Origin: Glandiceps talaboti
Lineage: Eukaryota > Hemichordata > Enteropneusta > Spengelidae
Reading direction: 5' to 3'
Assembly: GCF_964340395.1 (NCBI RefSeq)
Contig: NC_135551.1
Location: 29,035,880-29,097,879, forward strand
DNA: 62,000 nucleotides
Part shown: positions 47,676 to 59,031 of the stretch, in pieces
Numbering within the stretch: the stretch's first letter is position 1
How the letters are laid out: every line of letters begins with the position of its first letter
The notes under the pieces: generated by a model
What the model was told of the DNA's origin: nothing
The model's input: the letters and a program-made list of their open reading frames with translations, nothing else
The model's database searches: none
Made by a program: the position numbers and the translations under genes

Positions 47676-50600
47676 AATGAAAAATGGATTTTCATATAAA
47701 TCACCACATAGTAATGGGTATGGGAACCTCTTACTCTGATGCAGGGCAAAAATTGCTTTGAGTCATTGGAGTGTCAAATTGACTTGTGACAGATGTAAGC
47801 TCAATTGTTATACATGTATTTCTTATTCATTCATTTTCGTGTTACTAGAAAAGAAGACGGGGCTGGTGATGATAAGAAGAAAGATTCATCACCTGACAAA
47901 CAAAAGAAAAGAAGGTACTCCAGCCGATCAAGGTCACGATCACGCAGTCGGTCTGGGTCAAGAGACAAACATCGTCACAGAGACAGACATAGAAGCCGAT
48001 CAAAAGATCGGTACAGAGATAGAGATAGGGACAGAGACAGGGATAGAAGCAGGGGATACAGGAAAAGACGATCAAGGTCAAGGTGGGTCATTTGTTAAAC
48101 TGTATGTTTAAAATGTGGATTTGTAAAGGTATATATCAGGTGATGTGTAGAACCAGGTTTATGGACAGGTAATCTGAGCCAGGTTTCATGGCAGGTGATG
48201 ATAACAATCTAGGCTGTAGTGATGATAACATGTGATTCACCATCTAGACATTAGAGTGATGATACATGTCCTTCTGAACAGTTAACATCTCATTGGTATA
48301 ATACTACCAACCCACAAGCAACGTTGAACACAAAATATGGAATTTATACCCTAATCGTCTGTCATTCGTTCTGCAGTTCTAAAAAACAATATAAGTCAAA
48401 ACATTCAGAATAATCGCAGTTTTCCCTTTTTTCACTTGTAAATTAAGATTGTACAAGATTGTGCACGTATAATTATATTATTCTCCAATATCGTTTTTTC
48501 CGTTCAGCTGGAAAATACTCTTGACATAATAGATGTCAGTATACATCTTAGTCTGAAAGGTCCAGTCATTGGTCCACTTATGTAACCACTCCCTACCCAT
48601 GTTGAACATATTACGCTGAAACATCGACTGGCTCTTTCAGGCTATATCTATCTTGGTGACAAGGCCCTCATGCCAAATGTATTTTCCTCGGCCAAATCAA
48701 GACATTATTGTGAAATAAAAGCTGAAGAGTAGAGAGGTATAGAAAAGCTAAAGCTGTACAAATGTAGTCAATGACCTGTAATTTGTGCAGTTTTCACCAT
48801 GCAGTTTTCACCATGCCAAGTACTTCACCTATTCTTGAAGTAAAGATATCATATTTGTAAACTTGACTTTCTCTTTAGGTCACGATCACCTAGAAGAAGG
48901 AGAGACAGATCAAGGACTCCAAGGAGGCGGTACAGAAGTCGAACTCGATCACCAAGGAGATCACCACCACGGAGACGCTATGGTAGAAGGAGGACCCCAA
49001 CTCCACCCCCACGCCGGTAGGTGACATCGTCAAACTACACTAATATAATTTTAAACCTGTTTCTTTTTGAGTCACTAAATTTCATAGTTTCTGATCATTG
49101 ATGTCATATAGTGCTACAAGAAAAAAATGTCTTTCAATACTAATTATATTAAAAACATTTAAATTTCATAGGATAAAGGGAAACTTCAAGTCATTCAATT
49201 ACTGTATTGTTTTTGTCAGAATGCACAAGGTTGTTTAAGGATACGATAATAGAGCTTAAAACATAATTTGCCACTTCCCAAAGACTTTTGAAAAAGTATT
49301 GCTGTAAAAAAATAAATCAAGTCCATCTTTCCGTATATTTAACCTTTATATGTTTTATCATAGTTTAGAGGCTGTCCGTGACTGAATTTCAAGATCTCTC
49401 TTTACTCACAGAGAGCCTGTAGACTAAGTTTTATATCATTTACTGTTGTATGTTATTTTAAAAATATTTGATCCTTATTTGTTTTGTAGAAGGAGGAGAA
49501 GAACCAGGACTCCTGAATCATCACGATCAAGGAGCCGTTCTTCATCTTCAGACAGCTCAAAATCAAGGTCAAGATCACCAAAACAAGAGAAACATAGGTC
49601 TTCATCACCGAAGGCCAGGATAAAGAAGGAGTCTAACAGTCCCGATAGGAAAGCTGTGACTGGAAAAACATCATCTGCATCACCACCACCAGCTCATTAT
49701 AAACAAAAAGTAGAAAGACAGAAAGACATCAAGGTAAAGTATTGTTATGAATATGTCTGTTCCCCTAGTTTTAAACAAACATCTGATGTTGGGATTTGTA
49801 GTATTTTTTTGTAATTTCAAGAACAGGCATGACATAAGGGGAATGCATAGTGGAATGGTGATGGTTGTAATGATATGAACAGCAATTTTTTTCAAAAGAA
49901 GGTAAATCTAGGTAATATTTGCCAGAGTTCCAATTTACCTAATGTTCCCAGTAAAAATGAATTGTTTGAGTCCGTATGGAAAAGTCCCTGTTTTAAATTT
50001 CTAGTCTTTCCAACAACACTAGTCTTTGGTCAATGTAAGCCACAAATCCTATTACCTGGTGAAAATTCATAGATTCACATTTCCTTGATGTTCACAATGT
50101 TGATATTTATGCCACAACAAACCATTGCTGGATTGGTATAAAATGATGATTGTTTTCTGAACAGAAGGAAGATGATGCCTCTGATGATGATAAAGCATCT
50201 GGTGACGATACGAAGAAGACAAGTGTGGATGAAAAACAACGAAAGTCTCCTCAGAAAGCAGCCAGTCGGTATCCTCAAAGACATTACAGAAAGCATTCAG
50301 AGACTTCCTCCTCAGATTCAGACTCTGGTGATGATGTTGCTAAAAAGTCGTCAAGGAAGAGGCGAGATTCTACATCGTCCAGTGACAGGTCACCATCACC
50401 TGTATTACGGAAAAGGAGAAGGAGTTATACACCAGAGAGACATCGGTAAGTCAAAGTGACCACAATGCTGTCTGAGAAACCATATGTATGATCATCTGTG
50501 TTAGAAAAGTTTAACATTGTGCTATGTAGACCAATAGAAACTTGCATGGTCTTTGTTAACAGGCTAGGTCTGGGTGAACCCCTCCTTAACATTAAAGGTT

Positions 50601-53600
50601 TTGATATTAAAATGTTAAGTTAATGATGGCTTTTTTGATACCGAAATGCTTTGAATATAGTATAAGTGATAGTTTAACATATGAATGGAAGTATACAAAT
50701 TATTAGTCTGCTTAGATTTCCTGGGTTTACTCAGCCAGGTTTTATGGGAGGTGATAATAACAATCTAGGCTGTAGTGATGATAACATGTGATTCACCATC
50801 TAGACATTAGAGTGATGATACATGTCCTTCTGAACAGTTAACATCTCATTGGTATAATACTACAGACACACAAGCAATGTTGAACACAAAATATGGAATT
50901 TATACCCTAATCATCTATGTCATTCGTTCTGCAGTTCTAATAAAAAAAAATATACGAGTCAAAACATTCAGAATTATTGAATTCAGAATTTACTTGCTTG
51001 GTAACAAAAACTGATCAGAAAAAGTGACGCCTCAATAAAGTTTACAAAAAATGTTAACTTTGTGGACATGTACTTTCTGATTTGGACAAGTGTTTTTTAA
51101 TTTCTACTCGTCCTGTGTGCAAGAAAATATTTTTCGTTATTTGGAACCCTGGTTATCTTTATGGCTGATAAGATACACTAATGTGAGACCCTGGGATTGA
51201 AAGATATCCCAATAAGACTTGCATATTGTTATTATCAAAGTGTGAAAATAAACAAGATGGCCCTTATACTTGTATTACTACCAATGAAGTTGAGATGACA
51301 TGCTGAAACTTGTGTTTCAACTCTCCCCTGAATTCTTATTGCAATGTAGACTTTGTAAACTTAGAAATATATGGTTGTCATTTTGTCCTATAGGAGGAGA
51401 CATTCTCGTTCCCCATCCCCAAGAAGAGGAAGATATAGCCCCTCTCCAAGGAAGTACTACAGATCACCACAGAGAAGGCCGTTTATTCCTTACAAAAGGT
51501 TTCCCAGGAGATCATTTTCCCCTGACAGGCGTCGTCGTAGGAATTCTAGGTCACCTGACCAAAGGCGTCGCAGGAGTCCTCCACGTAGTCCGAGTCCTCG
51601 AAGACATTCTCCCATCCGGCGAAGATCACCACCGAATAGACGAAGAAGTAGAACTCCTGAGAGAAGACGGCGCAGTAGGTCTGTAGATCGGCACGAGGAA
51701 AGACGGCGACGTGGTAATGTCCGAGACAGAAAAAGAAGTGTGTCATCAGGCAGTGATAGTGCATCTGACAGTGACCGTAGTCCTTCACCAGTTAAAAAGA
51801 AAGATAAATCCAAAGCAAGGGACATTAGTCGGTCGCCTGTTAGAAGACAAAGTAATGAAAGGAGGAGACGTAGCCCATCACCTCAGAGACTCAGAATAAG
51901 AAGGCCGTCTAGCCCGTCTCCAGTCAAAAGAAGGAGAAGTCCAAGTCCACCAAAAAAAAGGCACAGTCGTACTCCAGAACGGAAGAAACGACATAGCTCT
52001 GAGAGTTCACCATCACCTGAGAAAAGACACAGACCAACTTCAAGCTCAGTGAAAGAATCTGAGAAGTCACCTCGTGATAGGAAATCTCATCGAGCATCAT
52101 CACCCTCACCGAGTAGGCGACACAAATCAGAGAGTCCAGACGATGTACGACAGAGGAATAATGCCAGTGGAGATGCTAAAAGTGGTAAAATCAAGAGATC
52201 TAGATCATCATCAAGCTCAGGAACACCAGAACCACCCCCAGTGAAAGTCAAGAAAGAAAAAGAGAAACGAAAGTCTAAAAGTCGGTCTCCAGAGGTAAGG
52301 AAATAGACTGTGCACAACTATACTATTTCACATTATGTTCTTGTTACAGTCTGTGAAAGTTTCAGTATATACATCTATTTAAGAATTCTTTCCTCTTCCT
52401 TGAAGTTAGAAAACAGAACTGCAAATGGAGACGAGTACATCTTTAATAGATTTCTATATGTGTATTTATTTCACCATAAATCATAAATGTGTGTGTGTGT
52501 GTGGGGGGGGGGGGGCTGCCCCCACATAAAGCTCTTTTTTAACTAGATCAGTTTGTACTACCTACCCTAGTGGATGTAACATATTACCCATAGGCAGCAG
52601 GGGTCATAGACTTTATGTTTGGATATATTGTCTAGATATTTTATATCAGGTGTGGAAGCTAATTACTTCCTTGACATACAGGATAATCACTGATAGAATG
52701 GGAAGTATGAACTCATAGTATCAATGGATTTATATGCATTTGTACCAAGTACCATTTTTTAGTAGTACATAGATGCTATGATTTAACAATCTAGGAGAAA
52801 GAGTAGGTGTATCACTTACAAAAAATAGAAAATTGACTCGTTCAGGTATGCAACTTACTAGTAAGCCATTTGATTTCTTGACTAAAAATTCGTTGATTAA
52901 AAATGTTAAGATCACAAGGAGTAATACTAATACATACTGTCCTTTCTGTTTTAGGGATCAGAAGCAGAAACCAAGAAAAAGGAGAAAAAGAAACACAAGA
53001 AACATAAGAAGCACAAGAAACATAAGAAACACAAAAAGAAGAAGGATCAAGAAGTTACAGAGGTATGCAGTCTTGAAGAGGAGACAAATCATTCAGAAAA
53101 ACTAACAATTTGATTTCTTGGAGCATGTACTTGATATTCTGCCATAGTGTGCAAGCACTTTAAATTGGAATATCCCCCACCACCAAAAAAAAGACAAAAC
53201 AACAAACAAACAAGCAACCAAAAAAACCCAAAAGAAACCAGTAAATAAGTTACTGCTTATACATGCAGTAACATTTATCTTTTTTTTCCTGTAGTCTTCT
53301 CTTTGCAAGTAAAATTGGGTTAATACTGAAATGTAAGAATTTCACACTACTTGATTGTGATAACCCAGAAGTGTTTTATTTTATAATAGAAAATACCTTG
53401 TTATGAAATCGATTTTTAGTTGTGATTGATACTTCATCTGTTAACTTGAAGAACTTTAATACTGTGAATCTGTAAGAATTTGCTTTGCTATTGAGTTGTT
53501 CTTTTTTATTGCCAAGTGATTGATTATATGTAAATTAGTCTTGTTTTGTGTACTTTTCAATTTTTGTCAATATTTGTGGTTTAGCATGAATCATGGCACC

Positions 53601-53760
53601 TTTTGTCATGTGGCTATCATTTCTGACTTGTTTCAAATATTTCATTTGGCAGGACATTGATAGTGATGCTGGAGAATCGAACTTAGATGATCTGGAAAAA
53701 GCGTTGCGAGAGAAGGCACTCAAGTCAATGCACAGAGCATCATCGGGTAGTAAATCATAG
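41029..53760 (+). CDS. SRRM1: serine/arginine repetitive matrix protein 1 (SRm160), complete
   Basis: Thirteen exons give 893 residues: 41029-41052, 42150-42239, 42747-42869, 44104-44274, 44917-45017, 45301-45459, 47849-48082, 48879-49016, 49490-49733, 50165-50445, 51394-52294, 52955-53062 and 53653-53760. All introns are GT-AG with matching phases. SRRM1 is a nuclear-speckle splicing coactivator that bridges SR proteins, snRNPs and the exon junction complex and aids 3'-end processing. It opens MADAGFFRGTSAEQDNRFSN, the family's start. The PWI domain, a nucleic-acid-binding fold, spans about 27-127 with P51-W52-I53, then LTGFLNGKNAREFMG. Residues about 170-820 are RS, SP and RD repeats with basic stretches. 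A Lys/His block (about 830-855) and LDDLEKALREKALKSM close it, as in vertebrates. Human SRRM1 is about 900 residues, so this is full length. Confidence 0.97.
41053..42149 (+). other. SRRM1 intron 1
   Basis: It contains a pure G-run of about 20 nt at about 41458-41478 on the RNA-like strand, about 400 nt after the start codon. Otherwise nothing recognised. Confidence 0.8.
42150..44274 (+). CDS. SRRM1: SRRM1 exons 2-4 (PWI domain)
   Basis: Exon 2 encodes GTSAEQDNRFSN through the LLKQMKFAEVLEKR helix. Exon 3 has VNLDTIKPWITQKITDILGF and EDDVVIEFICNQLE. Exon 4 has MQINLTGFLNGKNAREFMGQ and AGIPAAFLEKKKEEIKQRQ. All three exons are in phase 0 with one another, so the whole domain is carried by a phase-0 cassette. 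This is the best-conserved part of the gene. Confidence 0.96.
42870..44103 (+). other. SRRM1 intron 3
   Basis: Unremarkable AT-rich intron. The patch at about 43480-43680 is less AT-rich but holds no frame or recognised repeat. Confidence 0.75.
44275..44916 (+). other. SRRM1 intron 4
   Basis: A G-run of about 15 nt lies near 44666-44681. Nothing else recognised. Confidence 0.75.
45534..47149. mobile_element. piggyBac-like non-autonomous element in SRRM1 intron 6
   Basis: The element is bounded by TTAA on both sides (45534-45537 and 47146-47149), the target site of piggyBac transposons. Its ends are CCCTTTCACCACC and the inverted GGTGGTGAAAGAG, matching at 12 of 13 bases. Just inside the left end a 14-bp perfect palindrome, CCCGGTATACCGGG, occurs twice (45555-45568 and 45592-45605). 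No transposase frame is present in its 1.6 kb, so it needs an enzyme from elsewhere. Confidence 0.85.
47282..47700. repeat. microsatellite cluster (AC)n, (ATAC)n, (AC)n
   Basis: (AC)n lies at about 47282-47342, (ATAC)n at about 47391-47482, and further (AC)n at about 47580-47598 and 47630-47671, all in SRRM1 intron 6 directly right of the piggyBac-like element. Open frames across it are repeat translations. Confidence 0.95.
48178..48414. repeat. intron-borne dispersed duplicate, copy in SRRM1 intron 7
   Basis: About 237 bp, including TCTAGGCTGTAGTGATGATA and CAAAATATGGAATTTATACC, is repeated with roughly 90 percent or more identity by eye at 50732-50976 in intron 10. A shorter, more diverged relative lies at about 47195-47275 in intron 6. 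Confidence 0.85.
49017..49489 (+). other. SRRM1 intron 8
   Basis: AT-rich, nothing recognised. The neighbouring intron 9 (49734-50164) is likewise plain. Confidence 0.75.
50732..50976. repeat. intron-borne dispersed duplicate, copy in SRRM1 intron 10
   Basis: Same orientation and content as the copy in intron 7; small indels lie near the A-run at its right end. Confidence 0.85.
51394..52294 (+). CDS. SRRM1: SRRM1 exon 11 (large RS/SP-rich exon)
   Basis: This is the largest coding exon, 901 nt and about 300 residues, almost entirely RSPSP, RRRSPP and RTPERRRRS motifs typical of SRPK/CLK phosphorylation substrates. The acceptor is TTTGTCCTATAG and the donor GTAAGG. Two other frames also stay open for over 100 codons because of the purine-rich repeats; they are by-products. 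Confidence 0.95.
52295..52954 (+). other. SRRM1 intron 11
   Basis: A short (GT)n and an adjoining G-run lie at about 52490-52516. Nothing else recognised. Intron 12 (53063-53652) also shows nothing beyond short A-rich stretches. Confidence 0.75.
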
Positions 53761-53858
53761 AATTGTACTCTTTTGTTTAATATTTCAATTTTGACTTACA
53801 TCTGGTATTTTACTTTGAGGACTCTGTGTCAATAGGTCTGTGAACTGTATTCATTCAG

Positions 53859-53864
53859 AATAAA
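53859..53864 (+). terminator. SRRM1: SRRM1 poly(A) signal AATAAA
   Basis: A canonical hexamer about 100 nt after the TAG stop, followed by a T-rich stretch. It implies a very short 3' UTR. Confidence 0.75.
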
Positions 53865-55686
53865 GAGTACTGTTATAATGCCTGCATTTTGTCAGGATTT
53901 ACCCAGAAATGAGTTTAAAAAGTGGGTTGACTTTCATTGTGAAAGTCATTAAAAATAACTAAATGATTGCGTACTAATCAGAAATAGAACTGTATTAAAA
54001 TGTATTTTTATTTCCAGAAATAGGCCTTTTCCTTTAAAGCTCCCCCCCCCCCCCCCCCCCCCAAATATGCAATTTCATTGTGCAGGGAATGTCCCACATA
54101 ATGGCTGTTTCTCACATACCCACATAATACTAATAGGCAATGTGACACAACAGCCAATATCCCACATATAGCCCATTCCCACATAATAGGCTGAGTCTCA
54201 ATAGCCCACAAAATAGGCAATGTACCACATAGAAGGTCATGTCCCACATAACAGGTCATGTGACATGTAATAGACAATGTGCCACATAACAGGTCATGTG
54301 TCACATAAGCCATTCCCACAAAACCCTTGTTCATAGAGAACTCTACATTTCTCTACAACTCTGGCATAGCTTCGTGTACCAGTTTCAGTAGTGTACCTTG
54401 GATAGCATGTAGGGCAATGTGATTTGATGTTTGTTAGCATGATTAGGTTGTTGTTTTTTGTGAACAAATTGAAAAATGAAACATTCTCTGGGAGAACATA
54501 AAAACTGCCCTAAAAGAAGAGTCCAAGTTCTAAGATGCATTGTAATGTCACCAGTTTTGCTTGCAAGCTGTCATCACCTTCTAGGCAAGTCAACCCAAAC
54601 AGTAAAGTGATTAACATGTGTTAGTAGTAGCCTGTAGGTATCAGCAGTTCTCTTATACTCAACCAGTTTTAGCATGAAATTTACTCCAGTCTGAAATAAT
54701 TGACTACATACCATACACTTGTTAAGTGGTTCCTATTCAGTCTAGCTAACATAATAAAAGTGTGATGTAAAACGGAATTTATTGTTAAGGGATATTTTTG
54801 TCATTTTATTCAAGTTGTAAAATTATATTTGACACTTTGTTGTTGACAGTCTTATTCTTTGGTTGAATTGGTTAATACAAAAAAAAAACATTTTCTGTAC
54901 CGATGATTTTTGCTTCTTTTGTTCATAGAATAAGTTGACATGTGACATATTTCTCCAGTTCTGTAACCATGGTAACATTGCTAGATCAACAATAATTTTG
55001 CATGAATGATTTGAGATATTAGCCCGTATGAGATGTAGATACTCTTGCCCTGATATGGTTACATCCATATGCCAGTTGTACACCATATTGCAAACAAAAC
55101 ACAGCTGTAAACTTCACCAATACCATGCAATTTATTGTATGTACATGTTTCTTCTCTTTTTAGTGTTTTTTTTTCAACTCAAACTATTACTGACAATGAC
55201 AACATCATTGCTTGATAGACATGTTGCCGGTTCCGTGATGCATTACACGTCTCTCCATACAATGCCATGTATTCTGTATGCGCGGAGGGGTTTACACATG
55301 CTACTCCGTGGAATAGTTGTCACATGACGCTACCCCAGGGTTTACTTGTAAAATCCCACTTTGTCATCGATGGCGTTTAGTCTTTGTTCAATAAAATCAC
55401 CCATAATTAACAGAGGTCAACATGTCTTAACATGATTTCCTGATGAAAATGTTATTTCACATGTAATAAAGACAAAACAAGACTAAATCTAACAACACAA
55501 GCGACGTCCTCGTGCAATGCATCTTGGAACCGGAAAATTGACTATTAGATTCTCTGTAGATGCTGTTCACAGCAGATTGTTTTCATTTCCGATTGTTGAC
55601 TAGACTAACCATGGAGAGGAACCACAATACAACCTGTAGTACACACAGCCCATTGACAAATTACTACTGCGGAAATCTAGCTATCA

Positions 55687-55956
55687 GCTAACTAAGATAG
55701 ACACAAACTAAAAGTATTGTTGCAAGATGTTGATATTAAACATCAGTGGATGTAATTACACTCACTGTAGGTGTTGTTTCTGGCAACAACTATTAGCCAC
55801 ACATTCAACCTCATTCAGTTTTAAAAGTGTCTTGATAACAGTGTGATAATATCTACATGACCTAGGTACTTGTACAATCATGGACCCTATGTCTCTTGTG
55901 CAATCTACCACATGTGACAACAATAGTTTTAGTTTGCATTTGTCTGAGTTTGCCTA
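55687..55956. mobile_element. TIR element, ACAAACTAAAA family, copy 2
   Basis: The left arm GCTAACTAAGATAGACACAA and the right arm, inverted, CAACAATAGTTTTAGTTTGC match those of the copy at 31751-32006. No coding capacity. Confidence 0.7.
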
Positions 55957-56493
55957 TAGCCTGATTTCTGGAGTATCTGACAATGACAACATCATTGCTT
56001 GATAGACCTGTTGCATTAAATGCATTAAATATCATAGTGTGTATTTTCTACTGAGATTTCAAGTACTGGACAGTTATCTTGTGTAATTTAGTTCTTATTT
56101 ACCAGTTATATTACATTTGAAAATTATTTGCTTCAGCCTTTTCAATGTATTCTGTATTTGCTTGTCACCTTTTTAAACTCTAAAATAAAAAAAAAGACTT
56201 GTTACCAAACTTTTCAATATTTTGTTGCAGTTTTCATTGTGGATGTTTTTTCTTTGTGTCGCAACAGAGTGCTTTAGTTAGTGTAGTTATGTAGATTTTT
56301 GTGATTAAAGCATTCGCTTGATAGATGCCTAGTTTTTGTGTTGTGTTGTGTTGTGGTGTGTTACAAAATGACATGCTTATTTGATAAGGTATGGTTTGTG
56401 TATGATATCAGTACTGCTACCATAAAAATTTAAATTTTATCAAGATTTTTTTAAGATGATGCTTAGTCTTAGAATACATGCAAGTAACTTGGG

Positions 56494-56596
56494 TAGTCTA
56501 GCTGCTAGACCTCGGATGTTCTTCCGATACAATACGACACACAACCGGACATCGCTATCGAGGATAGAACATCCAAGGTCTAGCAGTAAGACTAGT
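56494..56596. repeat. inverted repeat hairpin
   Basis: CTGCTAGACCTCGGATGTTC pairs with GAACATCCAAGGTCTAGCAG with one mismatch, around about 45 nt. Weaker pairing extends outward (TAGTCT with AGACTA). Confidence 0.75.
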
Positions 56597-57604
56597 AGCT
56601 GGGTGATTGTACTCAGGATGCATATTCAAATTTTGTTTCAGAAAAGAACCATTATTTTTTTTATTTTTTTTATTTTTTTATTTCACTTGTTTATGTAGTA
56701 ACTGTTAATTTTTTAGTGTGCTCAAGGCACTTTACAATTACAGTACCAACCCATGGCTTGAACCTAAGTGGCACAACACTTTTTGTATATTACTCAACTT
56801 CTTGGCAAGAATTTGATCCATTGCAGCCTATGTACCATAAGATTGAATACTGCACATAGCAACCTGTATCCTACCAGTACCAGGTACCCATTTATACAGC
56901 TGGCTTGACAGGCACAATTGTGATTCATATCATACCCAAGGACTGTGTGCTCATGCTATTAAAACATTCACATTACAATCTCTATCCTACCAGGTCCCCA
57001 ATTTATAGAACTAGGTTGACTGAGGCACTTCTATTATCTTGCCCCAAGGACATTAGCCAATCTGAAATAAACAGTAACAGTGATACTCTGGCACCGACCA
57101 CTTTGACTATTTGACCATCCTTGGTTTAGCTTACCATTCACTCTACAAAATAGAACTGTAGAACTACATGCCTATACTGAATGGTATAGACTGTTGCAGG
57201 AAAGTGTGCCCTCTAGTGACATACATGCTCAGCAGTAAACTGCAATTTCTTGTCGTATGGTAGAAAATATGGTGGATTTTATACCCTGGTTGTCCTGAAA
57301 ACTGTGGTTATGATGTAGACAAACCAGTTGACAAAGAATCCATAAACATACATTAGATATATCTGTTTCATTGTTTTGACTTTTTGATGTACACAAACTT
57401 GTTTATACCCGGTATATATTGTGTGTTTGTCTAGCCGCTATTGTAGCTTCTCCCTTTTTTGATAGCACCCACATAAACAAACATGCACTCAGCTATACAT
57501 CACACGTTGAACTCTTTGAAACGAGTCCTGAAAAATAAGGGTGTCTGCGGCAATGTAACGCTAATATTTTCAAAATAGTGTTTTCTGTTTGTACCGCAGT
57601 CATT

Positions 57605-57735
57605 TATAGCATCCATATCAAGTGTTAAAGTATACTGCTTCATTTACTAATTGACCACATGAGAAAGGCCACATGCTAGGCTTGTAAATAAACCAATCGA
57701 AACAGTATACTTTTACACTTGATATGAATGCTATA
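57605..57735. mobile_element. foldback MITE (131 bp)
   Basis: The arms TATAGCATCCATATCAAGTG and CACTTGATATGAATGCTATA pair over about 40 bp with few mismatches, including GTATACTG and CAGTATAC further in. Confidence 0.8.
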
Positions 57736-58700
57736 TGTGAGTGTAGCAGAAGAAACAGAGAAAGTGCTTTATTTCAGTGTTACTTGTTGTATTACCCAGT
57801 AATCTAAGAACAAACTCACAGGCTATTGCAATTACCCATGCACTTAGTACGTATACACTACCCAGTCAGTGTAAACAGCGACTAAAGGTAATATACACCA
57901 ATTTATTTACATCGGCAGAGTATAGGGCCCATAGTCTCAGTCCATAAATATGTTATAACGATAGGAAAAAGGAAAAGACAGTCGGAGGAAACGATAGTTT
58001 TGATGGTATGTAAAAAATCATAGAGAAGAATAAGAAGGGCACTCAGGCTTATTGGTTATGTTTTACGAAAACAGACAAACAAAGAAAATATACAAATAAA
58101 TTAACAAACCAGCAAACCGTAAATAAATAAAGAAGTAAATAAATAAATAAATACTGACAAGCATCAACGAGAGAGTAATTTAAAATCATTATCAAGTACA
58201 AGAATTACTATATGTTTTCCTATATGAAATATGGTACCCCATGTACAATTGTAACCGTTTCGCATATGAGAACATGCGGTAATTCCGGGGGTAATTCTTG
58301 TTGTTGGTACTGATTTTTACTTGTAATTACTCTTTTGTTGATGCTTGTCAGTATTTAGTCATTGTTTGTTTATTTTTAAAAAAAACTTTATTTGTTTGTT
58401 TTTGTAAACATAACTATGCCCGAGTGCCTTGTGGTATCACCCATCATCATTTTTACTGTACATTGTATTCTATACTGGTACCAGTGGCAGTACTATACAA
58501 TTTACAAATTACACTATTGAAAATTGTAATTTGAAAATACCACGATGAAAATTCAGCGAATAAGCGGAATATGTAATTTAGTTTTTTGCTATATCAATTT
58601 ATTTTGTACAACGGCAATATCTTTGTAAATAGCTACGGAACGTCATGAAATAACAAATATATATAGGTATATACAGGCGCGGCAGAAATATGTATGCTGA

Positions 58701-58959
58701 TATAGCGATGCAGAAAGCACGTTGTCATGCGAAGTATTGTCCGACAACGTAAACTTTCGGTTCCAATGTACATGTACGTACACGGGCCGGCCCCCGGGTA
58801 CGACCAGTGACCAACCATACCTAGGATTGGAGGGGACATATCTAACCATTGGAAGAGCGCAGCTGCCAGGAAGCGCGGGAAATAATGACCTTTGGCCCGG
58901 TCTGCCCTGCACTTGCGTAGAGGAAACCCCGTAGGATACACAATCTGTCACTCACGCGT
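58701..58959 (+). promoter_or_regulatory. SYNCRIP: CpG-rich promoter region of the SYNCRIP-like gene
   Basis: This stretch is clearly richer in GC and CpG than its surroundings. It contains GGGCCGGCCCCCGGG near 58784, an inverted CCAAT box (GATTGG) near 58824 and an E2F-like GCGCGGGAAA near 58873. No TATA box was identified. Overlapping open frames on both strands here are GC-driven. Confidence 0.5.
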
Positions 58960-59031
58960 TACGCCATTTTGTTGTGTTCATCCGGATCTGTACTTCTTTT
59001 TTTCTTGTTTTTAGCTGTGAAAGTATTTCAG
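58960..59031 (+). other. SYNCRIP: putative non-coding first exon of the SYNCRIP-like gene
   Basis: A strong donor, TTTCAG followed by GTGAGT, ends at 59031 just after the CpG-rich stretch. The 5' boundary is not visible. The next exon begins at 60852 after AAATATGACAG, nine bases before the ATG, so a spliced leader exon is expected somewhere here. Confidence 0.45.

Larger units (their letters stand above)
53865..58700. other. intergenic region between SRRM1 and the hnRNP gene
   Basis: It contains a C-run of about 20 nt at about 54042-54061, degenerate repeats of GTCATGT and CCCACATA motifs at about 54085-54315, a short direct repeat (ACAATGACAACATCATTGCT) near 55192 and 55980, a TIR element at 55687, a hairpin at 56494 and a foldback at 57605. 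The rest is plain AT-rich DNA with no credible gene. Confidence 0.7.

Noticed and set aside
47061-47749. Several 60-130 codon frames at the AC/ATAC microsatellites
   Set aside because: Repeat translations inside SRRM1 intron 6.
51300-51899. Alternative long frames overlapping SRRM1 exon 11
   Set aside because: They are shifted readings of RS-repeat DNA; only the frame joined by splice sites continues the SRRM1 protein.
58633-58951. Overlapping 100-codon frames in the GC-rich stretch before the hnRNP gene
   Set aside because: Open on several frames because of base composition; the position fits a promoter.
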